From NCBI GenBank assembly GCA_025351675.1, contig JANXVK010000555.1, positions 1 through 7,468 of the forward strand: 7,468 bases of DNA. Direction: 5' to 3'. Origin of the DNA: Rhizobacter sp. Its GTDB lineage: Bacteria; Pseudomonadota; Gammaproteobacteria; Burkholderiales; Burkholderiaceae_C. Position numbers and translations under genes: made by a program. Positions 6,495-7,468 of this stretch are shown here, piece by piece (within the stretch, counting starts at the first letter, position 1; each line of letters starts with the position of its first letter). Under the pieces are notes generated by a model. It was not told the origin of the DNA and ran no database searches. It saw only the letters and a list, made by a program, of their open reading frames with translations.

Positions 6495-7305
6495 TCCAGC
6501 TCTCGTGGCCGTTGCGGCGCAGCTCGCACGCCGGGCACAGGCCGCATCCGTAACCCCAAGCATGGCGGTGCGTGCGGTCACCGAGGTAGCAGGTGTGGGT
6601 GTGCTCGACGACGAGGTCGGTCAGCGGTGAGCCGCCCAGCTGCTCGGTCAGGGCCCAGGTCTGCGCCTTGTCGAGCCACATCAGCGGCGTGTCGATCGTC
6701 ATCGGCGCATCCAGGCCGAGGCTGATCGCGACCTGCAGCGCACGCAGCGTGTTGTCGCGGCAATCGGGATAGCCCGAGTAGTCGGTCTCGCACATGCCGC
6801 CGACCAGCACGCTCAACCCGCGCCGGTACGCAACGGCCGCGGCGAAATTGAAGAAGAGCAGGTTGCGGCCCGGCACGAAGGTGTTCGGCAGGCCCTGCGC
6901 GTTCATCTCGATCGCGCGGTCGTCGGTCAGCGCGGTGTCGGAGATCTGGCCGAGCAGCGCGAGATCGAGCAGGTGATCGTCGCCGAGCTTGCGCGCCCAG
7001 CGCGGGAACTGCGCCTGGAGTGCCGCGCGCACATGCACGCGGCAGTCGAGCTCGACCCGGTGCCGCTGACCGTAGTCGAAGCCGATCGTCTCGACATGCG
7101 CGTAGCGGTCGAGGGCCCACGCGAGGCAGGCGGTCGAGTCCTGCCCACCCGAGAACAGCACCAGCGCCCGGCGCGTGTCATGACTGCCCCGCCGATCGAC
7201 GGGTACGTCGATCGACCCCCCGAGGGGGTGCGGGCCGGCTTGGGGCGGCCCGGCGCTCGGCCCGCCGCGACGACGACCGTCGGTGCGATCAGGCACGCGT
7301 TTCAC
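6481..7305 (-). CDS. queC: 7-cyano-7-deazaguanine synthase QueC (start uncertain)
   Basis: QueC converts 7-carboxy-7-deazaguanine to preQ0 with ATP and ammonia, in the pathway to the tRNA base queuosine. Numbered from GTG 7305, the ATP PP-loop is SGGQDS (52-57). It is followed by [12 protein letters not shown] (76-87), [17 protein letters not shown] (138-154), [13 protein letters not shown] (172-184) and [13 protein letters not shown] (207-219). The zinc site uses Cys239, Cys254, Cys257 and Cys260 (CGLCPAC). The core from Arg45 to the end has normal family length. The start is odd: the first 43 or so residues (7305 to about 7177) are Gly/Pro/Arg-rich, unlike any QueC, and translate an intergenic palindromic repeat plus the proA stop region. 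The in-frame starts are GTG 7305, GTG 7296 and GTG 7161, the last inside the first strand. ATG 7181 sits where a QueC start is expected but is out of frame by one base. The enzyme call is firm; the 5' end is not. Confidence 0.9.
   Translation of the reverse strand: MKRVPDRTDGRRRGGPSAGPPQAGPHPLGGSIDVPVDRRGSHDTRRALVLFSGGQDSTACLAWALDRYAHVETIGFDYGQRHRVELDCRVHVRAALQAQFPRWARKLGDDHLLDLALLGQISDTALTDDRAIEMNAQGLPNTFVPGRNLLFFNFAAAVAYRRGLSVLVGGMCETDYSGYPDCRDNTLRALQVAISLGLDAPMTIDTPLMWLDKAQTWALTEQLGGSPLTDLVVEHTHTCYLGDRTHRHAWGYGCGLCPACELRRNGHESWIKAR
7193..7265. repeat. Palindromic intergenic element between proA and queC (three stem-loops)
   Basis: Three inverted repeats stand side by side: CGATCGAC-GGGTAC-GTCGATCG (7193-7214), ACCCCC-CGA-GGGGGT (7215-7229) and GCGGGCCG (7230-7237) with CGGCCCGC (7258-7265). 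All arms are perfect. The CCCCCCGAGGGGG hairpin followed by CTTGGGGCGGCCCGGCG resembles a repeat often found between genes in Burkholderiales. It follows the proA stop on the - strand, so it may shape the proA mRNA end; no T-run is present for classic termination. It lies wholly within the nominal N-terminal extension of queC, which argues that this extension is not normal coding sequence. Confidence 0.65.
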
Positions 7306-7468
7306 CGTGGCCGAGCACGATCCATTTCAGCGAGGTCAGGCCTTCGAGCCCGACCGGCCCGCGGGCGTGAAACTTGTCGGTGCTGATGCCGATCTCGGCG
7401 CCCAGGCCGTACTCGAAACCGTCGGCGAAGCGGGTCGATGCGTTGACCATCACGCTGGCCGAATCGAC
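7289..7468 (-). CDS. proA: Glutamate-5-semialdehyde dehydrogenase (gamma-glutamyl phosphate reductase), C-terminal part (5' end outside window)
   Basis: The last 59 residues of ProA are present, ending with TGA at 7291-7289. ProA reduces gamma-glutamyl phosphate with NADPH to glutamate-5-semialdehyde, the second step of proline synthesis, in the cytoplasm. The segment is highly conserved: [20 protein letters not shown] is followed by [20 protein letters not shown], and the protein closes with [16 protein letters not shown]. The catalytic cysteine lies farther upstream, outside the window. The reading frame is intact throughout. About 110 bases with a palindromic repeat separate it from the recognisable queC core on the same strand; the two genes belong to unrelated pathways and may share a transcript only by read-through. 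Confidence 0.95.
   Translation of the reverse strand, partial: VDSASVMVNASTRFADGFEYGLGAEIGISTDKFHARGPVGLEGLTSLKWIVLGHGETRA

Noticed and set aside
6086..6553. Single intact 155-residue regulator starting at GTG 6086
   Set aside because: Only the middle third looks like an ArsR protein. The N-terminal GDPTR motif and the C-terminal domain are in other frames, and its tail runs antisense through queC.
6927..7181. Alternative gene from ATG 7181 on the - strand
   Set aside because: After the first three residues it reads a frame unrelated to QueC, while the QueC motifs continue in the neighbouring frame. The ATG is more likely the displaced queC start.
1..7468. CRISPR array, tRNA, rRNA, insertion sequence or defence system
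   Set aside because: I found no regularly spaced repeats, no tRNA-like cloverleaf and no transposase, nuclease or toxin motifs on either strand.

Overview
The window is a dense, GC-rich stretch of bacterial chromosome with short gene gaps, overlapping ATGA start/stop junctions and strong G/C preference at third codon positions. The betaproteobacterial style of ProA and QueC, the monoheme flavocytochrome c pair and the C-rich/G-rich intergenic palindromes suggest a Burkholderiales member, perhaps of the Rubrivivax/Methylibium/Leptothrix type. That placement is inference from gene style, not a database match.

Left part (1-3005, + strand) is a carbohydrate-use module. It holds the C-terminal part of a periplasmic sugar-binding protein of an ABC importer. 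A 305-bp non-coding gap follows, built from two large inverted repeats, an inner hairpin and a small operator-like palindrome next to the ribosome binding site. Then come a TIM-barrel sugar isomerase/epimerase and, overlapping it by ATGA, a Gfo/Idh/MocA NAD(P)-dependent oxidoreductase. The likely logic is import, oxidation and isomerisation of a sugar, inositol or glycoside; the substrate cannot be read from the sequence.

Middle part (3013-6082) looks like a sulfur-oxidation and export locus. On the - strand, a LemA-family membrane protein is followed by a monoheme cytochrome c and a flavocytochrome c sulfide dehydrogenase flavoprotein (FccA/FccB or SoxE/SoxF type), the last two overlapping by ATGA. 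Divergently on the + strand is a TauE/SafE-family permease, a family that includes sulfite and sulfonate exporters. Its stop codon overlaps the start of an ArsR-type regulator gene.

The ArsR gene (6079-6494) is broken as given: recognisable family sequence runs through three reading frames, so two frame changes are needed. Its end overlaps the convergent queC gene.

Right part (6481-7468, - strand) holds queC (7-cyano-7-deazaguanine synthase, queuosine pathway) and the C-terminus of proA (proline synthesis). queC lacks a normal in-frame start: the well-placed ATG at 7181 is out of frame, and the open frame instead runs back through a palindromic intergenic repeat into the end of proA. Three frame anomalies within about 1.1 kb mean either local gene decay or base-level errors in the assembly.
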